Below are positions 1 to 8,064 of a stretch of DNA of 64,000 bases, in pieces. The stretch covers positions 496,001 through 560,000 of the forward strand of contig NZ_FNKA01000003.1 in NCBI RefSeq assembly GCF_900101335.1, read 5' to 3'. Source of the DNA: Quadrisphaera sp. DSM 44207 (lineage in GTDB: Bacteria; Actinomycetota; Actinomycetes; Actinomycetales; Quadrisphaeraceae). Under the pieces are notes generated by a model. That model was given only the letters and a program-made list of their open reading frames with translations, was not told where the DNA came from and searched no databases. Within the stretch, counting starts at the first letter, position 1, and every line of letters begins with the position of its first letter. Both the position numbers and the translations under genes were made by a program.

Positions 1-1206
1 GCGGGGGCCGCGGACGCGCAGAGCAGCCGGGAGCTGCGCCGCAAGCAGCAGGCGCTGGCCCAGAGCCTGCGCGAGGCGCGCGAGCAGCTGGACGAGGTCA
101 GCGAGGCCGCCGTGCGGGCGTCCGCCGAGCTCGCCGACGTCCAGGCGCGCCAGCCGCAGGCGCAGGCGGAGCTGGACGCCGCGCAGGCGCAGGTGGTGGC
201 CGCCCGCGAGCGCGACGCCGAGCTCGCCCGCCAGCTGGCCGCGGCCGAGCAGGCCGAGCAGGTCGCCGTCGCGGCGCTGGAGGAGGGCGTGGCGGAGATC
301 GCGCAGACCGAGCGCTCTCTGGCCCGCATCGCCTCCGCCGCGTACCGCTCCGGCGGGGTGGACGCCGGCCTGGCCGTGGCCCTGGACGCCGAGAGCCCCG
401 ACGACTTCACCGAGCGCACCGTCATGCTCGACGCCGCGCTGCGGGCCCAGGCCGGTGCGCTGTCGCGGCTGCAGGAGCAGCGCGCCGTGGACAGCCACCA
501 GCGCTCCCGCCTGGAGGCCGTGCGCGCGCAGGTCGCGGTGCTGCGCCAGCAGGCCGCGGACAACCTCGTCCTCACCCAGCGGGCCGAGCGGGCCGCCGCC
601 GAGCGCAAGGCCGAGGTCGACGCGCTGGCCGCCGCCAAGGCGCAGGCCCTGGCGACCCTGGAGCAGGACAAGGCCGCCTTCGAGGCGCGGATCGCCGCCG
701 AGCAGACCACCAGCGACGAGATCGCCCGCGAGCTGCAGGCGCGGGAGGCGGCCGCGGCGGCGGCCCGCGCCAGCTCGGGCGGCGCGCCTCCGGCCGTGAC
801 GCCCAGCGGCGGCGTCCTGCAGCGGCCCGTGACCAGCACGCGGGTGACCTCCGGCTTCGGCTGGCGCACCCACCCCGTGTACGGCACGCGCAAGCTGCAC
901 GCGGGCACCGACTACGGCGTCGGCTGCGGCACCCCGGTGTACGCGGCCGCCGACGGCGAGGTGGTGCGGGCGGGCGGCGCCTCCGGCTACGGCAACATCC
1001 TCGTCATCGACCACGGCGTCGTGGCGGGCCGGCCGGTCGCGACGGCGTACGCGCACCTGCGCGGCTTCGCCGTCCCGACCGGCGCGCGGGTCCAGCGCGG
1101 GCAGCTGGTGGCCTACTCGGGCGACACCGGCGTCGGCACCGGCTGCCACCTGCACTTCGAGGTGCGCGTCTCCGGCAGCCCGGTCGACGCCCTCGACTGG
1201 CTCTGA
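1..1206 (+). CDS. M23 (LytM-type) peptidoglycan hydrolase with coiled-coil N-terminus, 5' end outside window
   Basis: The frame is open from base 1, so the start lies upstream; 401 codons are visible. Residues 1-255 are Ala/Glu/Arg/Gln-rich heptad-like coiled coil, followed by a Gly/Ser/Pro linker. From about residue 277 comes an M23 domain with the metal motifs HAGTD (near 300) and HLHFEV (near 384). This is the EnvC/LytM architecture: coiled coil plus a zinc endopeptidase that cuts peptide cross-links of peptidoglycan outside the membrane. In many actinobacteria the order is prfB-ftsE-ftsX-M23-smpB; smpB follows here, so it is probably the FtsEX-controlled division hydrolase. That link is inference because ftsEX is outside the window. 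Confidence 0.9.
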   Translation, partial: AGAADAQSSRELRRKQQALAQSLREAREQLDEVSEAAVRASAELADVQARQPQAQAELDAAQAQVVAARERDAELARQLAAAEQAEQVAVAALEEGVAEIAQTERSLARIASAAYRSGGVDAGLAVALDAESPDDFTERTVMLDAALRAQAGALSRLQEQRAVDSHQRSRLEAVRAQVAVLRQQAADNLVLTQRAERAAAERKAEVDALAAAKAQALATLEQDKAAFEARIAAEQTTSDEIARELQAREAAAAAARASSGGAPPAVTPSGGVLQRPVTSTRVTSGFGWRTHPVYGTRKLHAGTDYGVGCGTPVYAAADGEVVRAGGASGYGNILVIDHGVVAGRPVATAYAHLRGFAVPTGARVQRGQLVAYSGDTGVGTGCHLHFEVRVSGSPVDALDWL

Positions 1207-1217
1207 CGCCGCGCACC

Positions 1218-1279
1218 GCACTCCGCGGGCGGAGTGCGCTCCGAGTCCCCGCCGGGACCGCACTTCGCCCGCGGAGTGC
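1218..1279. repeat. Two 20-bp palindromes between the M23 gene and smpB
   Basis: Positions 1218-1237 and 1260-1279 can each fold into a 9-bp hairpin (arms GCACTCCGC/GCGGAGTGC). The second copy is the reverse complement of the first apart from one base that keeps a G-U pair. The first lies 12 nt after the M23 stop codon. A terminator or a dimeric operator are both possible; there is no U tract. Confidence 0.55.
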
Positions 1280-1294
1280 GCTGGACGGCGTCCG

Positions 1295-1300
1295 TAGACT
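1295..1300 (+). promoter_or_regulatory. Candidate -10 box (TAGACT) for smpB
   Basis: TAGACT matches the actinobacterial TANNNT -10 consensus and lies 43 nt before the smpB GTG, just after the second palindrome. No convincing -35 is visible. Confidence 0.35.
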
Positions 1301-1343
1301 CGGAGGGCCGCGGCGCAGGGCCGGTGGACGACGAGGAGGCGCT

Positions 1344-1820
1344 GTGCCCAGGGAGAACGGGCGGAAGGTCGTCGCGACCAACCGCAAGGCCCGGCACGAC
1401 TACGCCGTCGAGGACGTCTACGAGGCCGGCCTGGTGCTGCTGGGCACCGAGGTGAAGTCGCTGCGCCAGGGCCGCGCCTCCCTCGTCGACGGCTTCGCCA
1501 GCGTCGAGGGCGGCGAGGCGTGGCTGGAGGGCGTGCACATCCCCGAGTACGCCGAGGGCACCTGGACCAACCACGAGCCGCGGCGCAAGCGCAAGCTGCT
1601 GCTGCACGCCGCCGAGATCGCCAAGATGGCCAACGCCTCCGCCGAGGCCGGCTACACCCTCGTGCCGCTGTCGCTGTACTTCAAGGACGGCAGGGCGAAG
1701 GTCGAGATCGCGGTCGCGCGGGGCAAGCGCACGTACGACAAGCGCCAGGCGCTGCGCGAGAAGCAGGACGCCCGCGAGGCCCAGCGCGCCATGTCGCTGC
1801 GCACCCGCCGCGGCGAGTAG
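1344..1820 (+). CDS. smpB: SsrA-binding protein SmpB
   Basis: 158 aa, normal family length. SmpB binds the tRNA-like domain of tmRNA and brings it to stalled ribosomes for trans-translation in the cytoplasm. The N-terminal core has the expected motifs [19 protein letters not shown] and [18 protein letters not shown]. The basic C-terminal tail ([14 protein letters not shown] onward) is the part that enters the ribosomal mRNA channel. The GTG start has a GAGGAGG ribosome site at 1333-1339. Its RNA partner ssrA lies 1.25 kb downstream, separated by an oxidoreductase gene. Confidence 0.97.
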   Translation: MPRENGRKVVATNRKARHDYAVEDVYEAGLVLLGTEVKSLRQGRASLVDGFASVEGGEAWLEGVHIPEYAEGTWTNHEPRRKRKLLLHAAEIAKMANASAEAGYTLVPLSLYFKDGRAKVEIAVARGKRTYDKRQALREKQDAREAQRAMSLRTRRGE

Positions 1821-1880
1821 CGCCCGAGGCGGCGCGGCGCGGCGGGAACACCGCGGCCCGGCGCCGCGCTGGCACCGGAC

Positions 1881-2804
1881 ATGCGAGCTGTCTACCAGGA
1901 GTCCTTCGGCGGTCCCGACGTCCTGCAGGTGGGGGAGCGCCCCGACCCGCTGGTGGGCCCCGACACCGTCCTCGTGCGCGTGCAGGCGGCCGGGGTGAAC
2001 CCGGTCGACTGGAAGATCCGCGAGGGGTACCTGCAGGGCGCCTTCCCGCACCTCCTCCCCGTCGTCCCGGGCTGGGACGTCGCGGGCGTGGTGGAGGCCG
2101 TGGGCCCGGCCGTGCGCGACCTGGCCGTCGGGGACGAGGTCCTCGGCTACGTGCGCAAGGACGTCGTCTCCGAGGGCGCCTACGCCGAGCTGGTCTCCGC
2201 CGGCGACCGCCACCTGGCGCTGAAGCCGCCGCGCGTGGACGTCGTGCAGGCCGGTGGCCTGCCGCTGGCGGGCCTGACCGCCCTGCAGTCCCTGGAGGCG
2301 GTGCGCGTCGGCTCCGGCGACACCGTGCTCGTGCACGCCGCCGCCGGGGGAGTGGGCCACCTCGCCGTCCAGATCGCCGTCGCGCGCGGCGCGCGCGTGA
2401 TCGGCACGGCGAGCGAGCGCAACCACGACTTCCTGCGCTCCCTGGGCGCCGAGCCCGTCGCCTACGGCGAGGGCCTCGTGGACGCCGTCCGCGCGCTCGC
2501 GCCGGAGGGCGTGGACGCGGCCGTGGACTACGTCGGCGGCGAGGCGATCGCGCAGTCGGCGCAGCTCGTGCGCGACCCGGCCCGCTCGGCGTCCAACGTG
2601 GACCCGACGGCGATCGCCGAGGCCGGCGGCGTCTACTGCTTCGTGCGGCCGGACCCGCTGCAGCTGGCCCAGCTCGTGGCGATGGTCGACGAGGGCGCCC
2701 TGCGCGTGCACGTGCAGCAGACCTTCCCGCTGGAGCAGGCCGCCGACGCGCACCGCCTCCTGCAGGAGAACCACGTGCGCGGCAAGCTCGTCCTCACGGT
2801 CTGA
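1881..2804 (+). CDS. NAD(P)-dependent medium-chain alcohol dehydrogenase / quinone oxidoreductase family protein
   Basis: 307 aa. The N-terminal GroES-like fold (GVNPVDWKIREG, PGWDVAGVVEAVG) and the Rossmann nucleotide motif AAAGGVGHLAVQIA near residues 152-165 are characteristic of the zinc-less quinone oxidoreductase branch; the structural zinc Cys cluster of true alcohol dehydrogenases is absent. It should reduce a quinone, enone or aldehyde with NADPH, but the substrate cannot be read from sequence. The ATG has no strong ribosome site. It stands alone between smpB and ssrA, and a 12-bp repeat covers its stop codon (2798-2821). Confidence 0.88.
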   Translation: MRAVYQESFGGPDVLQVGERPDPLVGPDTVLVRVQAAGVNPVDWKIREGYLQGAFPHLLPVVPGWDVAGVVEAVGPAVRDLAVGDEVLGYVRKDVVSEGAYAELVSAGDRHLALKPPRVDVVQAGGLPLAGLTALQSLEAVRVGSGDTVLVHAAAGGVGHLAVQIAVARGARVIGTASERNHDFLRSLGAEPVAYGEGLVDAVRALAPEGVDAAVDYVGGEAIAQSAQLVRDPARSASNVDPTAIAEAGGVYCFVRPDPLQLAQLVAMVDEGALRVHVQQTFPLEQAADAHRLLQENHVRGKLVLTV

Positions 2805-2821
2805 GCGGCGGTCTGGGCGGC
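2798..2821 (+). repeat. Two 12-bp repeats across the oxidoreductase stop codon
   Basis: GGTCTGAGCGGC at 2798-2809 contains the TGA and is followed directly by GGTCTGGGCGGC at 2810-2821. It is the shortest example of a pattern seen at five other genes in the window. Confidence 0.6.
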
Positions 2822-2849
2822 TCGCTCCTGGCGGTCCTGCCCCTCCTCC

Positions 2850-2930
2850 GATGAGCACGGGGCGGCCCGGTGCCCCTCTGATGAGCACAGGGCCGCCCGG
2901 TGCCCACCGGGGACGAGCACGGCGCCGCCC
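2850..2930. repeat. 30-bp imperfect tandem repeat with GC hairpin potential
   Basis: Two 30-bp units (2850-2879, 2880-2909) share GATGAGCAC and CGGTGCCC around an imperfect palindrome, and a decayed third unit follows (ACGAGCACGGCGCCGCCC). The core TGAGCACGGGG...GTGCCC recurs in the perfect hairpin at 56022-56076. The rest of the 2805-3068 spacer shows only a possible -10 for ssrA (TAACCT, 3015-3020). Confidence 0.5.
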
Positions 2931-3068
2931 ACCGCCACCCGCACCCGCCCGCTGCCGCGGCAGGCGCGCGGCCCGGACGGCGGAATGGCGCGTGCGGGCT
3001 GGGCGTTGCACCGGTAACCTGGGCACGCCGCGCGGAGAGCACGACGTCCCGGGGCGCACAACTCCACA

Positions 3069-3435
3069 GGGGGTGCCAGGTCTCGACGTTGCATCGTCGA
3101 ACCAGGGGAAGCGAGTCGAGAACGCAGGGTCATCTCGTACAAAGTTCCTTGCAGACCAATAGCTGCCGATAACACGCGCAGCGACCTCACCCTCGCCGCC
3201 TGAGCGAGGCTTGAGGTCCGTCGGCCCGGGAGTGCTCCCGGCCCGGTCGCCGGCGTCGACTAGGGAGCCACTGCTGTCAGCCCTCGTCATCGGGGTTGGC
3301 GGGACTTCCAGGTGACTGAGCCCGGCAGCGGCGCGCCTGCGCGACCGCTGGGGCTGAGAAATCCCGTAGCAGGCTGCACTCGGAGAAGCCCTGGGGGTAC
3401 GACGACGGACGCGGGTTCGATTCCCGCCACCTCCA
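3069..3435 (+). ncRNA. ssrA: Transfer-messenger RNA (tmRNA)
   Basis: tmRNA rescues stalled ribosomes with SmpB. The 5' end GGGGGTGCCAGGTCTCGAC pairs with the 3' end CACCTCC (3428-3434), giving a 7-bp acceptor stem whose third pair is G-U, the alanyl-tRNA synthetase identity element. A T arm with GGGTTCGATTCCC lies at 3415-3425. The tag reading frame starts at GCC 3165 after CAATAGCT, close to the actinobacterial resume context, and ends with TGA at 3201-3203. The discriminator A is base 3435. The genome then reads CAC, so CCA must be added after transcription. End positions come from the acceptor pairing. Confidence 0.95.
3165..3203 (+). other. tmRNA tag-peptide reading frame
   Basis: Twelve codons encode ADNTRSDLTLAA followed by TGA. 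With the Ala carried by tmRNA, stalled proteins receive A-ADNTRSDLTLAA. The LAA end is the standard degron for ClpXP/ClpAP. The residue before it is Thr where most tags have Ala. Confidence 0.88.
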
Positions 3436-3446
3436 CACCCGCGGTC

Positions 3447-3508
3447 AAGGGCCCCAGCGCGGACGGCGCTGGGGCCCTTCGCCGTCCCGGGGCGCGGACT
3501 CGCGCCCC
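3447..3508 (+). terminator. Two hairpins behind tmRNA, the first a likely terminator
   Basis: AAGGGCCCCAGCGC (3447-3460) pairs perfectly with 3466-3479 over a 5-nt loop, giving a 14-bp stem 11 nt after the tmRNA 3' end. A second 8-bp hairpin, GGGGCGCG/CGCGCCCC, lies at 3489-3508. There is no T run after either. Confidence 0.75.
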
Positions 3509-3591
3509 GCATGCGGCCTGCCGGGCCGGGTCGACCACGAGGACACGCCCGGGCGTTGCGCCGCGCGGGTGATCCGGTGCCGTACTGGGGC

Positions 3592-6456
3592 ATGTCGGAC
3601 ACGATCCGTAGTCAAGCGATCACCAAGGAGAGCATGCTGCGCGGCACCCGCCCGCTGGGGCGGGGCTGTCCTCGAGCCTGGAGGCCCGGGGTGAACGGTG
3701 ACGTGGGTCTGGGCATGGCGTACGACTCCCTCTCGATCGGCACCGGCGCGCCCCAGGACGCCGCCACCAGCGCTGCCGGGTACGGGTGGACCCAGGTGGT
3801 CGGCTGGGGTGTGGCGCTGTTCCCCCAGGCCAGCGGCGCGGTGATCTACCAGGGACCCGGTGGTCTGACCGGTACCTTCACCCCCGTGTCGGGGTCCACG
3901 ACGGCGTTCACCTCCCCCGGAGGCATCAAGGCCGACCTGGTCAAGACCACCTCGGGCTACACCGTGAGCGAGCACGCTTCGAACCAGGTGATGACCTTCA
4001 CCACCGCCGGAGTGCTGTCCAAGATCGCCGACCGCAACGGCAACGCCACCACGGTGGCCACCTCGAACGGGTTGCCGACCTCGATCACGTCCTCGCGGGG
4101 CGCCACGGGTGCGCGCACCGCGACGGTGACCTCCACGGCCGGGCAGATCACCAAGCTCACCCAGACCTCGGGAACCTCCAGCCGGTCGGTGTCGTACGCC
4201 TACACGAGCGGGGACCTGACCTCGGTCATCGACGCGCTGGGTCGAGTGACGACCTTCAGCTACACCAACCACGAGCTGACGGGGATCCTCGCCCCCGGTG
4301 GGGTGGACACGAAGTTCACCTACGACACCAGCCACCGGGTGAGGAGCATCACCCAGGTCAACACCACGGTCGGGTCCTCGGGCAACGCGGTGACGTCGCT
4401 GACGTACAACGCCGACTCCACGCTGGTCCACGAGCCCGACCAGGGCCCCACCGGTGCCGCGGTCACGTACACCCTGACCTCCGACGGCTCCAAGCGGGTC
4501 GCCTCGGTGGTCGACGCGGCCGGGCGCAGCCGGGCGACGACGTACAACGCCAACTTCGACGCCCTGACCTCCGCCCAGGGCACCGGGGCGACCGGGTCGA
4601 CGGTCACCAGCACCTACGGCGCCAACAACGGCGAGTCGCTGACCTCGGTGAAGACCCCCGGTGGAGCCACCAGCAGCTTCGGGTACGCCAACACCGCCGC
4701 GTCGACCAAGTACCTGGCGACCTCGGCCACCGATGACGCGGGCAACCAGTCCCTGTTCACCTACAACGGCGCCGGCAACCAGCTGACCGCCACGGACGCG
4801 ACGGGCGCGCAGGCCTCGCTGACCTACAACACCGACGGCACGGTGGCGACCGCCGCCGCTCCGGGCAACGGCACCAACGTCACCGAGTACACCTACGACG
4901 CCGCCGGTCGCCTCGCCACGCGCACCGACCCCGCGGGCAGCGCCACCTACGGCTACGACCAGATGGGCCGACTGACCTCGGTGGTCAACAGCATCGACGC
5001 GGTCAAGACCAGCTACACCTACGACAAGTCCTCCAACCTGGCCACCTCCGTCGGCGGCGCCGGCACCACCACCTACGGCTACGACGCCGGGAACGCCCTG
5101 ACCTCGATGCTCGGCCAGCGGAAGTTCTACTTCGTCGTCGACGACCAGGGCCGGCGCACCGACACCTACATGGGCGGCAACGGGCCGAGCGCGACGAACT
5201 GGGCGGTGCGCTCTCACACCGACTACGACACCTCCGGGCGCGTCACCCGGGTGACCGCGGACCGCAAGCCCGCCACCACCGATCCTGCTCTGGCGACCCG
5301 GGTCACCGACCTGGCCTACTGCTACGCCGCCGGTTCCACCGCCCCGACCTGCTCGAGCACGACCAGCAGCGACCGGGCGTTCACCCAGTGGATGAAGAAC
5401 AACCTCACCGGCCAGGTCGCCACCTACACCTACGACAAGGCCCGACGCCTGAGCGGCGCGGCGGTCAGCGCCGGCACCGACAGCAGCGGCGCCGGCATCC
5501 CCGCTGTCACGTACGCCTACACCTACGACGCTCGCGGCAACCGCACCAGCGCCAGGACCACCAGCGGCAGCACCACCACCCAGACCCGCACCCACAACCC
5601 CGCCAACCAGGTCACAACCGCCGGTTTCAGCTACGACGCCGCCGGCAACCTCACCGCCGACCCGTCGGTCGGGTCCATGGCGTACAACAGCGCCGGACAG
5701 ATGACCTCCGTGACCACCGGCGGGACCGCCTACGACTACGCCGGCCTGGGCCAGAGCGAGCTGATCCGCCACCAGACCCCCGAGGGGACCTACGGTTACA
5801 GCTACGGACGCACCAACGCCCTGGGGCTGCCGATCATCGAGGCCGCCACCCTCTCCCGGCTCACCAGCTCGGCGTACCTGTACAACGACGAGGACGGCAC
5901 CCCCATCGGGCTCACCACCAGCGCCGGTGGGCAGGCGATGTACGTCTACGACGCCCAAGGCTCTCCCGTCGCCCTCATCGGTGACGGCAACAACACCGCC
6001 TTCACCTACTCCTTCGACCCCTACGGCATGGCCGACAACACCTACACCTCCGGCGGCCAGGCCATCCACCAGAACCCGTTCCTGTTCACCGGCGGACTCC
6101 AGGACCGCACCACCGGCTGGGTCAAGAACGGCGCCCGCTACTACAGCCCGACTGAAGGTCGGTGGACCCAGCACGACACCATCGACGCACCCCTGGACCC
6201 GGCCAACGCCAACCGCTACGCCTACGCCGGTTGCAACCCCGTCAATCTTCTTGATCCCACGGGAAGGTTGAGTCGGAGTTGCGGACTCAGTATCGGTGGT
6301 ACGGCTTTCGCTACGGCTTCCATCGGACTCCTGATCCTGTTTCCACCTGCGGGAGCAGGGGCGATCGCTGCGAGCGCTGCGGTCGCAGAGGGTGGATATG
6401 CGTTCGGGATAGCATCGGTTCATGACTCCTGCCCTGCTCCACGACGACGCCGATAG
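3592..6456 (+). CDS. RHS/YD-repeat protein, N-terminally truncated
   Basis: About 954 aa from ATG 3592; the frame is open from 3511 and the true start is uncertain. More than 20 YD repeats (YTYDAAGRL, YGYDQMGRLTSV, FSYDAAGNLTA and others) form the beta-shell that encapsulates a toxin. The RHS core ends with RYYSPTEGRWTQHDTID and NPVNLLDPTGR. The variable C-terminal tip after it is only about 70 aa, with a Gly/Ala-rich hydrophobic stretch, and resembles no toxin I know. The RHS homology begins inside the N-terminal fold (GDVGLGMAYDSLS). No signal peptide, PAAR or export domain precedes it, so the protein is probably not exported as encoded. It starts about 155 nt behind the tmRNA, a favoured integration site. 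It may be a pseudogene. Confidence 0.8.
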   Translation: MSDTIRSQAITKESMLRGTRPLGRGCPRAWRPGVNGDVGLGMAYDSLSIGTGAPQDAATSAAGYGWTQVVGWGVALFPQASGAVIYQGPGGLTGTFTPVSGSTTAFTSPGGIKADLVKTTSGYTVSEHASNQVMTFTTAGVLSKIADRNGNATTVATSNGLPTSITSSRGATGARTATVTSTAGQITKLTQTSGTSSRSVSYAYTSGDLTSVIDALGRVTTFSYTNHELTGILAPGGVDTKFTYDTSHRVRSITQVNTTVGSSGNAVTSLTYNADSTLVHEPDQGPTGAAVTYTLTSDGSKRVASVVDAAGRSRATTYNANFDALTSAQGTGATGSTVTSTYGANNGESLTSVKTPGGATSSFGYANTAASTKYLATSATDDAGNQSLFTYNGAGNQLTATDATGAQASLTYNTDGTVATAAAPGNGTNVTEYTYDAAGRLATRTDPAGSATYGYDQMGRLTSVVNSIDAVKTSYTYDKSSNLATSVGGAGTTTYGYDAGNALTSMLGQRKFYFVVDDQGRRTDTYMGGNGPSATNWAVRSHTDYDTSGRVTRVTADRKPATTDPALATRVTDLAYCYAAGSTAPTCSSTTSSDRAFTQWMKNNLTGQVATYTYDKARRLSGAAVSAGTDSSGAGIPAVTYAYTYDARGNRTSARTTSGSTTTQTRTHNPANQVTTAGFSYDAAGNLTADPSVGSMAYNSAGQMTSVTTGGTAYDYAGLGQSELIRHQTPEGTYGYSYGRTNALGLPIIEAATLSRLTSSAYLYNDEDGTPIGLTTSAGGQAMYVYDAQGSPVALIGDGNNTAFTYSFDPYGMADNTYTSGGQAIHQNPFLFTGGLQDRTTGWVKNGARYYSPTEGRWTQHDTIDAPLDPANANRYAYAGCNPVNLLDPTGRLSRSCGLSIGGTAFATASIGLLILFPPAGAGAIAASAAVAEGGYAFGIASVHDSCPAPRRRR

Positions 6457-6463
6457 GACAACG

Positions 6464-6643
6464 ATGCGCAATAGCCGGGCACGCAGAGCGCTCACTTCCG
6501 TTGTCCCACTCGGAGGTGCAACATGCTTCGGCCTGTTGAGCATCACTAGCGAACCCCCACTGCGCTGGACAGCGATGAGTGCTGCTCTCTGCCTTCTGGC
6601 ACTGGCTGCGCTCATGTTGCTGCGAAAGAATCAGCGATCATGA
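6464..6643 (+). CDS. Small two-helix membrane protein behind the RHS gene
   Basis: 59 aa from ATG 6464, with AGGA at 6455-6458 as ribosome site; ATG 6422 in the same frame would add 14 residues. A basic N-terminus (MRNSRARRALTSVV) is followed by two hydrophobic segments, about residues 11-25 and 36-52, and a basic end (LLRKNQRS). Not recognised. A small gene directly after an RHS tip is where the cognate immunity gene normally lies, and membrane immunity proteins are known, so that role is possible. Base composition is clearly less GC-rich than the surrounding chromosome. Confidence 0.45.
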   Translation: MRNSRARRALTSVVPLGGATCFGLLSITSEPPLRWTAMSAALCLLALAALMLLRKNQRS

Positions 6644-6823
6644 AGCGTTTCTGACGATCACTGAGAGTCGTAGGTCACTCACCCATGTCCTCGGCGTTCG
6701 ACAACGCCGGCCGCTCCTGGATCGACTGGCGTCTTCACGCGGCTCCCCAGGCACCCTTCCTGGTTGGGCCGACCGAGCGACTCCCCAGAGGATGGACGTG
6801 TCGGCGGTCGTGCTCCAGCGTCC

Positions 6824-7096
6824 ATGACCCTCATCATCAGGTCGCAAGAGGCGACTGACGCTGTGCTGAGAGATGTGATGGACGACGGCAGCACGCAGGC
6901 CCGAGAGCGTCGGCGGATCGGTCTCGTGCTGGTCGTCGTGTGGACAGCGGTCTCCGCTGCAGGGTTCCTCCTCATTGACGAGACGGGACTCTCGTGGGTC
7001 CCGATGGTCCTGGGTGCTGCCCTCCTCCCCGTGTTCGGAAAGCTGGTCCTTCGGCGCAGGGGGCACGTCGTCGGACTGCGCCAGTGGCGGTGGTGA
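6824..7096 (+). CDS. Small two-helix membrane protein, hypothetical
   Basis: 90 aa from ATG 6824, with no clear ribosome site. A soluble N-terminal third (RSQEATDAVLRDVMDD) and a basic patch (ARERRR) are followed by hydrophobic segments IGLVLVVVWTAVSAAGFLL and WVPMVLGAALLPVFG, then a basic tail. Not recognised. An orphan RHS immunity protein is one possibility because RHS debris lies on both sides. Confidence 0.42.
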   Translation: MTLIIRSQEATDAVLRDVMDDGSTQARERRRIGLVLVVVWTAVSAAGFLLIDETGLSWVPMVLGAALLPVFGKLVLRRRGHVVGLRQWRW

Positions 7097-7174
7097 TCGT
7101 CCGCTCGGACGTCGGCCGCTCACTGCAGCGATCGCCATCGCGACCCACTTGGTTGATCGAGGCCCGGAGAGCTG

Positions 7175-7321
7175 GTGGAACTCGCGCTCACCGTCCTGGT
7201 GCTCGTCTTCTTCGCGGTGGCGCTGCACCTGATGAGGAACCGCGAGGAGAACCGAGCAGGCAGGTGGCTGTCCTTCATGGTGGCGGCTGCGATCCTGGCG
7301 GTGCTCGGACTGGCGGTCTAG
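7175..7321 (+). CDS. 48-aa two-helix membrane microprotein
   Basis: Starts at GTG 7175 with GGAGA at 7166-7170 and ends at TAG 7319-7321. It is two hydrophobic helices (ELALTVLVLVFFAVALHLM and LSFMVAAAILAVLGLAV) joined by a charged loop, RNREENRAGRW. Third positions are coding-like and the ribosome site is well placed. Function unknown; it sits in the RHS accessory patch with three similar small genes. Confidence 0.45.
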   Translation: MELALTVLVLVFFAVALHLMRNREENRAGRWLSFMVAAAILAVLGLAV

Positions 7322-7380
7322 GCGGTCCACCGCCCTGTGACACGGCAGCAGACGGAGGGTTCCGTGGTGGACGACGCGCG

Positions 7381-7473
7381 GCCGCCGCCGCTCCGGGCAA
7401 CGGCACCGACGTCACCAAGGACACCCACGACACGACCGAGCAGCTGGCCTCCTCGCGTGCGGAGCTGGCATGA
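7381..7473 (+). pseudogene. Displaced fragment of an RHS repeat gene
   Basis: In the frame ending at TGA 7471 the DNA reads PGNGTDVTKDTHDTTEQLASS, which matches PGNGTNVTEYTYDAAGRLAT of the intact RHS gene (around 4860-4920). Nucleotide identity is obvious over GCCGCTCCGGGCAACGGCAC. The Tyr-Asp repeat residues have changed (YTYD to DTHD), so the copy is decayed. This marks the patch as a site of past RHS recombination. Confidence 0.7.
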
Positions 7474-7679
7474 CGACCCTGGTCCCGTGGACAGCTCTCG
7501 ACGTCGTCGGCGGCCTCCTCGCGGTGTGGGGCTCCATGGTCCTTCGACGGCACCGAAGTGGTCGCCTGCCGAATGACTCCGACGAAGCTCGTCGGCGTGG
7601 ACGCACAGCACTCATCGAGATCGATCTGGGGTTGACGTGCATCGTGGGCGTGGCTCTGCGGGCGGCTGCAGGTGGTTGA
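7470..7679 (+). CDS. Small membrane-associated hypothetical protein
   Basis: 69 aa. ATG 7470 overlaps the TGA that ends the RHS fragment (ATGA), the coupling expected for an immunity gene after a toxin tip. Hydrophobic segment TALDVVGGLLAVWGSMVL, then a polar Arg/Asp-rich stretch and a weaker hydrophobic end (LGLTCIVGVALRAAAGG). Family not recognised. The overlap suggests it once followed a full-length RHS gene. Confidence 0.45.
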   Translation: MTTLVPWTALDVVGGLLAVWGSMVLRRHRSGRLPNDSDEARRRGRTALIEIDLGLTCIVGVALRAAAGG

Positions 7680-7785
7680 TCCCGAGGAGCCCCGCCCCGT
7701 CGGGAGCACCACCCGCACCGCCCCCGCCCGCGGGGACCAGCAGCGCCCTCACCGCCGGCAGGAGCGCGACGACAACGGCAGCCGC

Positions 7786-8064
7786 TCAGTGCTCGCCAGC
7801 CACCTGGTCCGCGCACGGCGCCACCACGTAGATGCTCGGCGGCGCGGCCGCGCTCGGCACGGAGCGCACGGGGCCTGGCCCGAGGCGGGTCCAGCCCTGC
7901 CCGGTCCAGACGTGGGTCGCCTGCGCGAGCCACTCGCCGCAGGAGACCGTCACCCGCTGGTCGGCGGGCACGGTGGGGTCGAGGTAGAGGTCGCCGGGAG
8001 CGCGGTCCGGGCGACGCTGCCCAGGTATCACCCGGCAGACGGTAGGCGCTGCGCCCGCGAGCAC
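7786..8064 (-). CDS. Hypothetical protein with two cysteines
   Basis: About 92 aa from a GTG. The second half reads like a folded secreted-type domain (VTVSCGEWLAQATHVWTG, YVVAPCADQVAGEH) with two Cys that could form a disulfide. No signal peptide is visible in this frame, so the start may be wrong or the gene broken. Not recognised. The rest of 7680-8110 shows no other feature. Confidence 0.35.
   Translation of the reverse strand: MLAGAAPTVCRVIPGQRRPDRAPGDLYLDPTVPADQRVTVSCGEWLAQATHVWTGQGWTRLGPGPVRSVPSAAAPPSIYVVAPCADQVAGEH

Noticed and set aside
3445-6615. Long open frame on the minus strand opposite the RHS gene
   Set aside because: It mirrors the repeat periodicity of the RHS gene, is Gly/Val-rich without domain motifs and covers the tmRNA flank. 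It is a GC-driven shadow.
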